From the NCBI GenBank assembly GCA_921293015.1, contig OV121092.1, forward strand, positions 14,638,001 through 14,702,000: a stretch of DNA of 64,000 bases, written 5' to 3'. Shown piece by piece: positions 26,601-37,279 of this stretch. The notes beneath the pieces were generated by a model. The model was not told the origin of the DNA, did not search any database, and worked only from the letters and a program-made list of their open reading frames with translations. How positions within the stretch are numbered: the stretch's first letter is position 1; every line of letters starts with the position of its first letter. The position numbers were made by a program, and so were the translations under genes. Origin of the DNA: Phorcus lineatus (taxonomy: Eukaryota > Mollusca > Gastropoda > Trochida > Trochidae).

Positions 26601-29600
26601 CAACAAGGTTCTTTTTTCTTTCCCAAGTATGTGACCATCCATCAAATTTGGGCGCTCATCCACTAACGCCATATATATCAATAGTCTTAAATAATAAAAA
26701 TAAAAAACGGTGTTAAGGTGTTGAAATCAACAGTCCTTCTTCGTTGTTTGTATAAGTTTCTAATATTCCGGTCCGTGATGCGAGGAACCTCCCCGAGAGA
26801 ACGAGTTCGTACCCAAAAAGGAGTCGACATTTTGAGACATTTTTCCTCTCCTAACAAGGTCGATTCTATCCAGGCGGGATTCTGCAGACGCGTCAAACAT
26901 TCTATTATGGCTGTTTTAAAAGTACAAAACATAGACAATATTTACATAACATTACATGTAACCCTTTAACTTTAGCATATTCTTTATCCTTTCTATGGAC
27001 TTTTGTTGAAAACCTTTTTTCCACCACACATTTTATTCACACAATTCGCAATGCTGGTGAAAGGGAGCTAACTCTGTTATACAATGTGAAATTATGAAAT
27101 TACTGTTGTGACGAAACTAGGTTCCAACCTATTAACGTTCTATCAACATTGTGAGTTTATATATATGTATATATTTTTGGGGGGTTTTTTTGGAGCAGAT
27201 AATTATTTTCTGGTTTTTTTTTGCATGTTTACATAACACTTATTTTTTAAAAATTATTTTATGTTTATCTTATACATTTTTTTAAAGTTCATACGATTTG
27301 ACAAAGCAGTTCATGATATCAAGATAACATGCTATTCCGTAACGAATAATCTTTAAAAAATTCAGTAAATTTTTATTTGGTGTCTTGAATAATAAGTTCA
27401 ACAACAAAAGGGATGCTGAATCCTTAAATATCATTTACCTAACATGCTGCTCCTTACCTAAGAGTATTTAAGCGAAGTTCAATTTTGAATCAAAATATTC
27501 TTGCCCATTGCCATTTGAGGTAGAGAAATAGATTCGAATAGCTTATCCGAATATGGTACGTTCATTTTAAAATTGTTTCTTTCAATTAAAATACATTTTG
27601 AAATCAGTCATTTCATCTAAAATAACGTCCCATTGTCCGGTAAAGGCACTCTGACGACCAAAATGACTTTGTGTAATGGCCAGCTCGCCATCATATTGAT
27701 TACAGCATGTATGAACCCAACCAATCCTGATCGGAGGAATAAATACAAACTAATACGGGATACGTACTTGTTCGTTTGGAAAGGCTGTGGCAGAGAATTG
27801 ATTTCAAAGAGCGATGGAATGCAGGTTCGAATCCTGGCGTATCAACTATGAAAACAACTTTGAATTAAATTTTGATTTTAATTGTTATGAAAATAGTTCT
27901 GATTTAAATTAGTTTAATGAGTCTTAACAGGTCTTCAAATAAGAAATCGTAATTTGCAACTATTCCGGAATTTACTAGCCACATCCTATAGTTTACAATT
28001 CACAAATCTGGTATAAACGGGTATTTTAAATCAACACCCAATGATATTAGGTAATATAAAGTAATTAATTTACAACTATTATTGTGTTAACTAAGATCAT
28101 TGTTTGCCCCCAGGTGCATGGAGAATGTCCGATGTTTAAGTGCCCCGCCCCCGGTCCGTGCGAGACTGAACTGGCCTACAGTGAGGTACACATCCCCGGG
28201 GTCCCCGCCCACTGTAAGGGCTGTCCCTTCTGTCCTACACTCTCCAACATACTAACCAAGAGGCAACAGGTAGGTATTCAGCTTTTGGCTATGTAGATCA
28301 TTTGACAATGTAGATCATTTGACACTTTCAGCCTTTGACCCTGACATTTAACTCTTGAAAGACGTTACTACAATATATATGAGAAGGGTTAAATATGAAC
28401 CCAGGCTGTAATGCAATATTTGGACATGGGAACAGCCTGACTTTCACTGACCGTCTGAAATTAGATTGAACGTGCTTGCTTGCGTTCCATACGACTTTTC
28501 GACATTTTTTGGATTTACGGATTTATGACTTAAAATGACAAATCTGTTACATAAAAAGATACGATATGCGTTTTAGACTGGGGTCATTATTACCCTAAAC
28601 ATATAAGTGCAATATATTCAATAGTAGGAGGGATTACATTTTCTTATTAAATTCCTATGTTTATATCTATGCATTTTGGCAGAATTATTTATTTTTAAAA
28701 ATGGTTGATTGAGAAATACTAATACATAGTCTAGAGAAAGTATGTTTATAATTTGTTGATTATTTCAATAAATAATTAGCACGTGGGTCCTTTTTGACCA
28801 AAACCTCGCACTAGGGTTGATTTACTTGTTTCGATAAAAAAAGTTTAAATGAATTATGCGCAACTTATATTCTGGTAATCATTATGTATTTATGATTGAT
28901 TTATTTCAACGACTCATTTCCCTGATAGTGACGTTTTTTCTATGATTTTAAACGGAACGGAATTTTCCAAGACAACTACACCCCTACAAAAACTCTAAAC
29001 AGCCAACAACCATTACAACTTTTATTAATAAGATGAGCACTATGCATTACAGGAAACAACGTCTTAGAACTAAGTCGGTAGCTCGATAGTGTTAGAAGTA
29101 TTAGAAATATGTTACATTATCATTCAAGACTGAGATGAAGCTAACCGAAACAGTGGAAACAACAACACTACTCATGATGAGTACATCATTAGTGATGAAC
29201 CTTTTTTTAAATTTTTATTCTGGAAAGAGTTAGGTTTGTCATATTTTTATTTTTAATCTATTCGATTGGTTTCCGATTTTTTAGATAAACACGATCACGA
29301 AAGCCTTACTATATTAAGCAAGCAAGTTAAAGACTTATATTTTAACGAAAGTGACAGTGGCCAGTTCTATCCCATAAGCTACATTGGTTCTTCATGCGAC
29401 TCGCAGAAGTAGTGAAAGGGGATTCTGGCTGACTCTTTCGGAACCTTTTCCTGAGTAGACGTTGTAAGGTCTATTTAATGTCCAAAATGGTCATACACAC
29501 TACTGGTCCAGTTGATTTCGATAATTGTTTGGTCTCCGAGCCCTGGTTCCTTGAACCGTCTGTACCTTTGTATTAACCACATTTGCATGTTTATTCATTG

Positions 29601-30038
29601 ATGGTTATTTTTACCTAATAATAACGTTTATCTGCATATTACCAAACATGTATGTATTGCCACAAAAATATTATTTCTAATTCTAAAAATTCCAATGGTG
29701 GCTAACTTTTATTGCTCAGTTTGTTAAACTAGAGTACGAGAAACACCATTTTAACCAATAAGCATTCAGGATTTAAGAAGGAGCATGCCTTTGGCATTGT
29801 TGACTGTACTCCCCTGAGAAGCCGTTACGGAATATGGTCAATGGATATTCTTTCAGTTATGTAACAATAGCATGACTGCCTCACTGAAGGATCCTGTTGA
29901 CAGATGCTGGTGTGTCCTGACGTGTCCTGTGCTGAGCCTGGCCCCTGTGCTGCCCCGTACAAAGTAGCCACTCTCACTGTCCAGGGGATGGACTGTCCTG
30001 GGTGTCCGTATTGTCCAGTAGCTGCTGGCCATCACTAG
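20603..30038 (+). CDS. secreted protein with four six-cysteine repeat domains
   Basis: The gene model has six exons: 20603..20666, 21428..21459, 22004..22153, 26338..26487, 28114..28269 and 29904..30038. All introns are GT-AG and the frame stays open to a TAG stop, giving about 228 residues. Residues 1-22 (MDLPCCLGVVLFSLTVATGV...) are a signal peptide, and residues 23-32 a short linker. Four domains of 44-52 residues follow. Each matches C-x(4,5)-C-x(5,6)-C-x(14-17)-C-x2-C-x2-C, with many prolines after the first two cysteines. Each domain is one exon flanked by phase-0 introns, as expected from tandem exon duplication. Its 24 domain cysteines point to an extracellular, disulfide-bonded protein. 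The spacing loosely recalls the C-terminal half of VWC or antistasin-like modules but fits neither, so no function is assigned. A polyadenylation signal follows 30 bp after the stop. Confidence 0.85.
21428..21459 (+). CDS. cysteine-domain gene exon 2 (linker)
   Basis: A 32-base micro-exon after TTTTCAG and before GTAAGT. It converts phase 1 to phase 0 and encodes the end of the signal region plus ESSGNQDLKD. Confidence 0.75.
21824..21912. mobile_element. hairpin MITE, copy 1
   Basis: Inverted arms: CCCCTGAATCGAATTGTACC ... TTAATAG on the left and the complement (TTAACCGATGTACAATTCGATTAGGGG) on the right. It lies in intron 2 of the cysteine-domain gene, about 90 bp before exon 3. Confidence 0.75.
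22004..22153 (+). CDS. cysteine-domain gene exon 3 (domain 1)
   Basis: 150 bases, 50 codons, phase 0 on both sides (AAAAG acceptor, GTCAGT donor). Cysteine spacing is C-x4-C-x5-C-x14-C-x2-C-x2-C, followed by a Thr/Asp-rich tail. Two related hairpin MITEs flank this exon in introns 2 and 3. Confidence 0.85.
22517..22625. mobile_element. hairpin MITE, copy 2, with poly-C run
   Basis: Same family as the copy at 21824. Arms AATCGAATGGTACC...GTTAATAGT and ACTATTAACAGAGGTAC fold back. A run of 23 C lies at 22517..22539, probably an expansion of the CCCC terminus. It is in intron 3, about 360 bp after exon 3. Confidence 0.75.
24570..25550 (+). repeat. 18-bp VNTR array in intron 3
   Basis: Roughly 50 units of an 18-bp repeat. 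The left part is close to CACAATACACCATCACTC and drifts to CATGTACCATCACTGCAC on the right. A degenerate precursor, repeating CATGAACCACACACTATCACTT-like words, is visible from about 24245. Because 18 is a multiple of three and the unit lacks stops in several frames, long spurious ORFs run through it on both strands. Confidence 0.9.
26338..26487 (+). CDS. cysteine-domain gene exon 4 (domain 2)
   Basis: 150 bases, exactly the length of exon 3, phase 0 on both sides (TTTCAG acceptor, GTATGT donor). Spacing is C-x5-C-x6-C-x14-C-x2-C-x2-C, with a proline-rich start (PPCPPPLPCPPP). Confidence 0.85.
27758..27844 (+). pseudogene. tRNA-like pseudogene or SINE head
   Basis: An 87-base segment, the length of a Leu/Ser tRNA. 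The acceptor arms GGATACG and CGTATCA pair at six of seven positions. The T arm is CAGG-TTCGAAT-CCTG. The D arm is poor and the anticodon stem does not pair, so a working tRNA is unlikely. It lies in intron 4 of the cysteine-domain gene. Confidence 0.35.
28114..28269 (+). CDS. cysteine-domain gene exon 5 (domain 3)
   Basis: 156 bases, 52 codons, phase 0 on both sides (CCCCCAG acceptor, GTAGGT donor). Spacing is C-x4-C-x5-C-x17-C-x2-C-x2-C. It is clearly more GC-rich than the surrounding intron DNA. Confidence 0.87.
29904..30038 (+). CDS. cysteine-domain gene exon 6 (domain 4 and stop)
   Basis: 44 codons plus TAG. Spacing is C-x4-C-x5-C-x15-C-x2-C-x2-C. The protein ends seven residues after the last cysteine (PVAAGHH). 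Confidence 0.87.
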   Translation: MLVCPDVSCAEPGPCAAPYKVATLTVQGMDCPGCPYCPVAAGHH

Positions 30039-30067
30039 ATGCAAGATTTGGAAAATATCATCTTTAT

Positions 30068-30073
30068 AATAAA
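30068..30073 (+). promoter_or_regulatory. polyadenylation signal AATAAA of the cysteine-domain gene
   Basis: AATAAA begins 30 bases after the TAG stop, which implies a very short 3' UTR. Confidence 0.65.
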
Positions 30074-30236
30074 GCTAGTTAACATCTGTGATCTTCCTTT
30101 ATTCTGTGCAAATAGGATATGCTTAGTATTTGATATTTCTTTGAAATGGCATCTTGCGAATGGCGAATCCCGTGTTATTTAATGCTGGCAAACGCTGTCT
30201 TTCTTTCTTTCATTAAAATGAGATTGAACATTCGTT

Positions 30237-30585
30237 CATCTTGCTTAATCAGCGTATGTGAATCCGCTCTCGTTCCTTCCTAATACCCTGATCTCTTTCA
30301 AGCCAAAAGCCAAAAGCCATAAGCCTCGTATCGTTAGCTATCTAACCAGCCAATGAGAGGACTCGAATTCAGAAATAGCGGCAAAACACGGATGGAAAGT
30401 CTGTTGAGTTCAAGATAGTAGCTTCACGCTCCTTGCATAACGACATTCCATTGGCTGACATAATAACAAGTGAACTAATTCACGAATTTCAAGCCGAACC
30501 AGGCGATCGAGGCATTTGGCCCGAAAGAGATCAGGGTATTTGGAAGGAGCGAGAGCGGACTCATATACGCTGATTTAGCAGGATG
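30237..30585. mobile_element. long-TIR foldback element, copy F1
   Basis: Terminal inverted repeats of roughly 70-100 bp start CATCTTGCTTAATCAGCG and end as the complement of CATCCTGCTAAATCAGCG. The element is flanked by an identical 9-bp direct repeat, ACATTCGTT (30228..30236 and 30586..30594). Long TIRs with 9-bp target duplications suggest a non-autonomous Mutator-like element. No coding capacity. Confidence 0.85.
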
Positions 30586-31405
30586 ACATTCGTTCCTCGC
30601 TGCGTGTCTGATCTGAGTACTGCTCCATAGAGATCATGACAACCATTACTGCAGCAAATCAGTGATGACAGTCCGAGAAATGGTCACTTGATACGACCCC
30701 TGTACTCAGAAGAACTCAGCTTAGAACTACGTTTAATGTGATTCTCTTTGTCATGTCTGCAATTTTAACATTGCTGTTTCTGGACTCTTCTTAAAAACAA
30801 TATTTTGACCTCAACCAAATCTAAACAACTTGAAATCCTCACCTAACTACTTAAAATCTAACCAGTTGTGGCACTTTCTACAAAGCATGATTTGTATACG
30901 TTTTTGTCACTTGAGACTTCATGTATCGATTTTAACGTCTTTCAATGACGTTTTTACGTGCAACTTATTTCAATTTGGTGTCAGCTTTCAACCACCTACG
31001 TTGACGAGTTCTAACTTTAGTCACCCTTCTCCATCACAGTACCAGTATCAGCTTATCTCCTTCAACTCCCTGACTCTGGGTTCGAACTGTAATCTTTTCG
31101 GGGTCTTTCATAACGTGAACCCATCCCTTTTTACGGGCGTTTTTACAACAAAAACATCTACAAATGGATGACGCTTGCTGACTCGCATCAATTTGTAACC
31201 TGTTGCTTTCTTTCATCCGGGCATTGCTTATTTTAGATAATTTCAGTGGCTGTTTATTCATAGACTATACAAGGGAGACAATCTAGGAATTGATGGAACT
31301 TTATGTATTCTTGTTAAAAGGCTAAACGAAAATGAGATACACGTATTGCGTTAAACTTCCATTAAATTCAATGGTGATCCGTTTGTTTCTAAGGCGCTCA
31401 AAAAA

Positions 31406-31737
31406 CATCCCGCTGCATCAGCTTAATTGAATCCGCTGATTGAGCTACTTCCATATACCCTGATCTCTTTCCCGTCAAATCCCTCGTACGGGTGGCGCGG
31501 CTTGATGTTCGTGGGCGTGTTCACCTGTTATCGTTTAAGCCAATGAAAGGCCTTTACTTAGGGAGCTTGAAGCTACTCTTTTGAACTTAACTGAATTTTC
31601 CATCCGGGTTGTACCGCAGTTGCTGGATGCGAGTCGTCTCATTGGCTGGTAAGATAGCTAGCGATATGAGGCTTTTGGCTTTTGGTATATGGAAGGAGCT
31701 CGATCAGCGGATTCAATTACGCTGATGAAGCAGGTTG
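31406..31737. mobile_element. long-TIR foldback element, copy F2
   Basis: Starts CATCCCGCTGCATCAGC and ends as the inverted counterpart (GCTGATGAAGCAGGTTG). The subterminal words ATACCCTGATCTCTTTC and GATGCGAGTCGTCTCATTGG are shared with the other copies. No clear target duplication remains. Confidence 0.8.
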
Positions 31738-31843
31738 CAATGAGCAAAGCAAAGTCAATGCGCTAGCAAAATGATAAGAATGAATATTGTTCTAGTGGTA
31801 CTGAAAAACATATCAATAGCAAAACGAGGCTTTTGGCTTGAAG

Positions 31844-32110
31844 CATCCTGCTCCATCAGCGTTTTTTAATCCGCTGAGCTCCTTATCTCTTTTGGGCCAA
31901 AAGCGTCGTATCGCTATTTATCTAACCAGTCAATGAGACGACTCGCATCCACCAACAGCGGCACAGCCCAGATGAAAAATCCGTTGAGTTAAAGATAGTA
32001 GCTTCAAGCTCCTTGGAATACGACATGTCATTGGCTGAAAAATGACAGGTGAGCAAAGCCAAAATATCAAGTCGCCAGCGATACAAGGGATATGGACCCC
32101 TATCTCTCTG
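31844..32110. mobile_element. long-TIR foldback element, copy F3 (truncated)
   Basis: Starts CATCCTGCTCCATCAGCG. It shares CGTATCGCTATTTATCTAACC and AGATAGTAGCTTCAAGCTCC with F1, but the right end is lost. It lies about 110 bp after F2. Confidence 0.8.
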
Positions 32111-33761
32111 AGTTTCACTGACCATCCTCAGTCACTCTGGGCTTCATGTTCCGATACCCTCAACTGTAGGAAACCTGAACAGAAAAACTAAACACAGAAT
32201 CTAATAGGCAGTGCCTCCCAAATTCTAAACAAAACACCAAAAGATGCAACATCATGTCCAAAGTTTTATTTAGTTTTATATACATCTATATACAAAGACT
32301 TTATTGATGCATATCAGCAATAAACAGTACTTACAGTACCTCTAAAGCTCTATAGGTCCAAAATCAAAAGGACAAAAGAAAACTATCTGTCTGATTTTTG
32401 CAAAGACAAGGACATTTATGGGTGATTAACTTCTTTACTTTCCTAATTGGCGTTTACTGTTTCAATGTTGAGGTTTACATTGTTTTCAAGCATAAGAAAT
32501 TTAATAAGGAACATTTTTAAATACATCTATTTTGTAAAGTAAAGAAGGTAGCCATCAATAAAAAACCTTGATTTTTCTGAACCACTTCTAATATGCCATT
32601 CAGTGTACACTCCATACTTGGATAAGTATCCTATTCATATGCTACAAATATATTTATTAAAAGTCTTCACAATAAGATAATGGATCAAAATGGAAATCCT
32701 TACTCTTACAGTTTCAGCCGTAAAGACTGTGAGAAGGTTTAGTGACATTTCAATAGCAGCCTATGAAACTCTGCAACACTAATGCTATATCAATACTGGG
32801 TTCCATGAGTTACCTCCCTTTTAAACATGCATGGAAGCAGATGCATAAACTGTAAACAAGCATGAAAAATAAAAACATAAAAACTCTCCTGTGGATTGTG
32901 ATGGACTTGAAGCAATAGAAAAGAAGTAATGTTTTGTCACTATGAAAATGCTATCTATAAACATACATATATTAAATCTAACAAGGAAAAGATTTTAATA
33001 ATAATCAACAAATTGATCAGAGATGTTTCTAATAACTCTTAGTAAAAAGTATTATTTTGCAAGAAGTCATGGTGTTAGAGAAAAGTAGATCTGAAAGTAG
33101 AAAAAGATAAGCATCAAAAATGCTTGAAAACATGCAAAATGTCCAAAAACATTAATACAGAGAAAATTAAGAAAATACTCAGATGAAATAGTCTCTAGAA
33201 TTTCACATTTGAAGTTTGTGACCCAAGATAAACTTTTGGTGAATGTTATTCCACAACCAATATTCCCTTGCTAGAATGACAATTTACTTCAGCAATATGT
33301 ACAGCAACTGAAAAGAACTGTTTTTAAAAGAATAAGAAAGAAAACAATAAAACCTGTCCCAGGAAAACTTTAACCAAAATTATAAAATCTGAATATAGGC
33401 ATTTCATGCTACATAATGCACTAGTGATTACATAGATAGGGAAATGTTTTAGTAGACGTGTTTGGGACAAAAGATAATTAAAACTATTGTTATATAAAGT
33501 GAAATTATAGAATTTTTTCTTGGGACTTTTTTATTGTTACAAACATCTGTCTCATAACAATGAAACTAAATGTTTGCTTTTGGATACTCATTTTGCCAGA
33601 TTTGTAATTTGGAGCTATCAGCGGTTTGAACAACTGGCTGTCTGAAATACAACCTTACATTCAAATAAAATTTTATTTTCTGTTACTGATATTTGAATAT
33701 TCAAAACCGAATACAACCTTTTCTCATGAATTTCTTCAAAGGCATTTAGAAGTTGGTTTAA

Positions 33762-33949
33762 TGATACAGACAATATTATGGATGACAACTTCTTTATTTA
33801 TTTTTCACGACGTTTCTGGGCTACTTCTTGCCCCTTCATCAGGTGGATAATGAACAAAAATAATATATATATATATGTATGTATGCAGGAAGCCATTGAT
33901 TTGTGAAAAATAAATAAAGAAGTTGTCATTTATAATATTGTCTGTATCA
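33762..33949. mobile_element. Penelope-like terminal fragment with inverted ends
   Basis: Inverted ends: GATACAGACAATATTATGGA on the left matches the complement of the right end (TATAATATTGTCTGTATC). The words CTTCTTTATTTATTTTTCAC and CGACGTTTC...CTTCATCAGG are typical of Penelope-like element termini. An (AT)n run lies between. No coding part is present. Confidence 0.55.
33809..33843 (-). ncRNA. hammerhead-ribozyme-like motif
   Basis: On the minus strand, CTGATGA (33842..33836) is followed by complementary GGGC and GCCC stem arms (33833..33830 and 33821..33818). GAAAC (33816..33812) and GTC come next. These are the conserved hammerhead core blocks in order, as known in Penelope-like elements. 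One extra base beside stem II departs from the canonical core, so activity is uncertain. Confidence 0.4.
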
Positions 33950-34074
33950 ACCTTTTCTCATGCTTAAATTTAGCAAACCACAACTGTCAACCTTCAAAAT
34001 TTAATACTGTTCACATGGTTCTAGCGCTCACATTAAGTTTTACAAAACTTAGTGCCACAGTTCTCCATCTTAGG

Positions 34075-34200
34075 TCAAAAGGGTTGAATGTTCCGATTCT
34101 CTTTGCTTATCACCCCTGGGACTTTTCATTGGAAAAAAGTCTGAACTGATATTACCTGTCCTGACTTGTATAAGGCTACAAGAAACTGATGGGTCGCTTT
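34075..34200 (-). repeat. dispersed repeat R1, copy 1
   Basis: The minus strand reads GGACAGGTAATATCAGTTCA ... AATGAAAAGTC..AGGGGTGATAA ... ATCGGAACATTCA, matching the copies at 35520-35720 and 50640-50800. Family unknown, possibly a SINE. Confidence 0.5.
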
Positions 34201-35519
34201 GACCAACAAAAAGAATTTTCACAACATGATTTAGTCTAGAGGAATTTGTCAAGCAATATGAGCTGTGAGCCATACTTTTGTGTTTTCATGGAAGGTTCAA
34301 AATTTTACTTCTGACTATGCGCTGATGAATGTTTTAATTCAGCGTTAACCAACACATATAATACCCAATTTTCCGTGATGAATGTTCCCGGGGATGACTT
34401 GGGAAGGATACCGCAATAGTAAAGCCTGGGCAAACGAGGATGCAGTGTGAATGACCATGTCCAAAATAAATTTTCCCATCTGGCAGTTAGAGCTGCTTTC
34501 TTTTTGTTTACATGCATGTTTTTTGGACTTCATAGAAGCAGGTTAATTTTCATTGAACACCATACATAAAATTATCACAAATTGATCTTAAACTCCAAAC
34601 AATGATTGCCTGTTCAAGTATGAGTATATATAACAGTAAATGATCTCAACGACAATGACCAGTCTTCATTATTTGAACTGTATGACACAAACAAATAATT
34701 TTCCTTCAAATTTTTTTAAATATTCCAAATATGATAGCTTTAAATTCTAAAAAAAACCAACTTCTTTTTAGCTTTTGATGAACTTGGGTATGGCTTTACA
34801 AATGGTTTCCAAAAGAATAATTTCTGTTATAACTAAGTAACAATAAATAATTTCTAGCAAAATAATTAATAAAATATTGACAAAATAATATGAATCAGTG
34901 ACTATTCATTGAAAATGGCCGTGTTTTCCCTTAAACAATTAAATAATTCTATTGATAACCAAACATCATAAATCATGTGAAAATGCAATCACTTCGTATA
35001 AATGATCTTATCTGCATGTCTTGGAAATGAAATGATCACAAATTGTAAAACAATTGTTACTTGTTAATTCAATTTGATACACCACAAAGAAACACTCAAG
35101 CAAAATATAATTCAATTCATTAGTATAATCTATTTCTTTTCATTTTAGCACCAACAAAACTCTTTAGGAAGTGATTCAAATATCCTTTTTATTTCATCCG
35201 ATATAAACAAACAGTAAAAAATTTAATATCTTTCCAAAAAAAACCTTTTGCCTCATGCTTTTAATCAAAATATGAAAGTTGAAAACCTTTTGCCAAACAG
35301 ACAATGGAAGAAGTAAATCTATCCGTCTTATATTTGCTACAAGTAAAGATATAGTATTCATTTCCTATGCATAATACCCAATTATCAGAACAAAATATTT
35401 GATATCACTCATGACACAGCCTGACTAAAACCAACCATATCCTGAGGATTATGAGAAATATGCCTCTACCAGGATACAAACCAATCTCGGTCAACCAAGG
35501 TTATGAGTTCAAATACTCA

Positions 35520-35720
35520 ATCACCCCTTGGAAACTTCATCAGGAAGGTAGGTAGGTGGATTTAAGGGCGACGTTGGGCTAAAAATGACCTATATGCCCC
35601 CTTCATCAGGAAAATCTGTACTGTAATTACCCGCCCTTGATCTGGCTTAAGCCAATGAAACTGCTACTGTTGCTCACAGTAGATAACTGATAGATTGAGT
35701 TAGCATTCCCAGAACATGAT
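35520..35720 (-). repeat. dispersed repeat R1, copy 2
   Basis: The minus strand contains GTTTCATTGG and ATCAAGGGCGGGTAATTACA, the same core as the copy in PMS1 intron 7. Neighbouring CCTGATGAAG words suggest it is joined to another repeat. Confidence 0.5.
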
Positions 35721-36407
35721 TGCTTTCAATCAGACTGATCTGGCAAAATAATTCTTCATTTGCAACAAATATGTCAAATTATGAATAGCCTGATTACCCT
35801 GTACCAAGAAAACCAAAACAACATTGAAGTGACCAATATTGTTTTTAAAGCTGTGCAGATTTAAAAATCAATTCTTGAATATATTATTTCTATACAAATA
35901 AGGTTTTGCTTGCCATTTCTACTTTCTTTATTTCGATGTTTCATTATTTGTAATGTCTAATAAGATTTCACACTGACACTTTGATGTTCATATATTTTTG
36001 GAAAAAAATCTGTTCAAAGAATAGAAAATCAACATTCACAGGTTCAACAATAGTGTCTATAAAACAACAAATTTAGAAAAATCATTTTCGGTAACACCAA
36101 CACTTCACTTAAATGAGAGAGGATGTACTTCAAGTTAAGGACATATTAACTGACGTACAATATATCATTAATTCCTTAAAAGTGTTCTTACAAACAACTC
36201 CAAAGCTTTATAGTACAAGTCTGGTCTCAAAGAGATTCAAAATATACACTCACAAAAATTGTTTCTTCAACCAACACATTTAAAACACAATGAATAACCT
36301 GATATAATTGCAATACTGAAATTAAGCTTATATGCATCCTTGGCTGTAAGCCCATACATATTCAGAGGCTTGTTATAGCTTAGTGAAAGGGGTGGAGGGG
36401 GGAGAGG

Positions 36408-36696
36408 CATCCTGCTACATCAGCGTATTTGCTTCCGCCTAGCTCCATCATATACCTTGATGTCCTTCAGCCTTAAACGCTCGTATTGCTTATGGCCGGT
36501 TACTCATATCTGCTCATGGCTATTCACACCCTACATTGACTTTGTTTGCACATTGTCATCCGGTTGTTGCTGATATTGCTGAATGCGAGTCATTTCACTG
36601 GCTTGCTATATTCAGCGATACGAGCGTTTTAGGCCCAAGGATATCAGGGTATATGGTGGAGCTAGGCGGAGACAAATGCGCTGATGTGGCAGGATG
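36408..36696. mobile_element. long-TIR foldback element, copy F4
   Basis: Starts CATCCTGCTACATCAGCG and ends as CGCTGATGTGGCAGGATG. It is flanked by GGGGAGAGG (36399..36407) and GGGAAGAGG (36697..36705), a 9-bp target duplication with one difference. It lies just beyond the 3' end of ORMDL. Confidence 0.85.
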
Positions 36697-36891
36697 GGGA
36701 AGAGGTGGCAGTGATTTAGAATCTGTAATTTGGGAATATAATATACTTTGCATCAAGAGCATGATTGTTATTATGAACAGCAATCCATTATCATAAGCAT
36801 GATCATAAGTTGATGGAACTTAATCAAGTAAGTGCTTATAAGATTGATGACACTAGGAGATGCTCTGCATGCTTGAGTGTGTACTAAGGCC

Positions 36892-36897
36892 TTTATT
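36892..36897 (-). promoter_or_regulatory. candidate ORMDL polyadenylation signal
   Basis: The complement of TTTATT gives AATAAA about 250 bases beyond the ORMDL stop. More distal AATAAA words exist, so the true 3' end is not settled. Confidence 0.4.
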
Positions 36898-37143
36898 TAG
36901 GATAGGGTGCATATATCAAATATAGTGTTAACTTATTCCACTCGATTATTCTGAAAGGTGTCGCTAGATTAATCTACGTGTGCTTAGATGAACAAAGTGA
37001 GTTTGATACAGAAAATAAATATTATAAAAAACACAATGTCAAATTGTTTTTAACTTGGGTGAAAAAATCTATTTGCACTCCAATCTTTAACACAGAACCA
37101 CTGTCAAAATTCTCGACAAGTCATTTTGTATACTTTTCACTCC

Positions 37144-37279
37144 TTAATACTTGTTGATGCCAAACAACCGAACACCATGAAACATTGGCAGTTTGGGGAT
37201 CACACTCAGAGCCAGGAATCCTGCATTGATCAAAAAATGGTACTTGTCGTATCTTGTATAAAAACTTGCCAAGAAAAAT
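37144..37279 (-). CDS. ORMDL: ORMDL coding exon 3
   Basis: 136 bases ending in TAA. It completes a split Leu codon, then encodes [11 protein letters not shown] through the invariant FGINKY terminus. Confidence 0.96.

Larger units (their letters stand above)
30600..36390. other. intergenic, mobile-element cluster
   Basis: No coding exon is recognised between the cysteine-domain gene and ORMDL. Besides the foldback copies and the Penelope-like fragment, 32250-36400 is AT-rich. On the minus strand it has several AATAAA words (for example, complement of TTTATT near 32268 and 32296), so part could be a long ORMDL 3' UTR. This is speculative. Confidence 0.4.

Noticed and set aside
27758-27844. functional Leu/Ser tRNA gene
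   Set aside because: The acceptor and T arms pair, but the anticodon stem does not and the D arm is poor.
31922-32125. 67-codon minus-strand ORF
   Set aside because: Lies inside a foldback element copy (F3). The same region in the other copies is not open.
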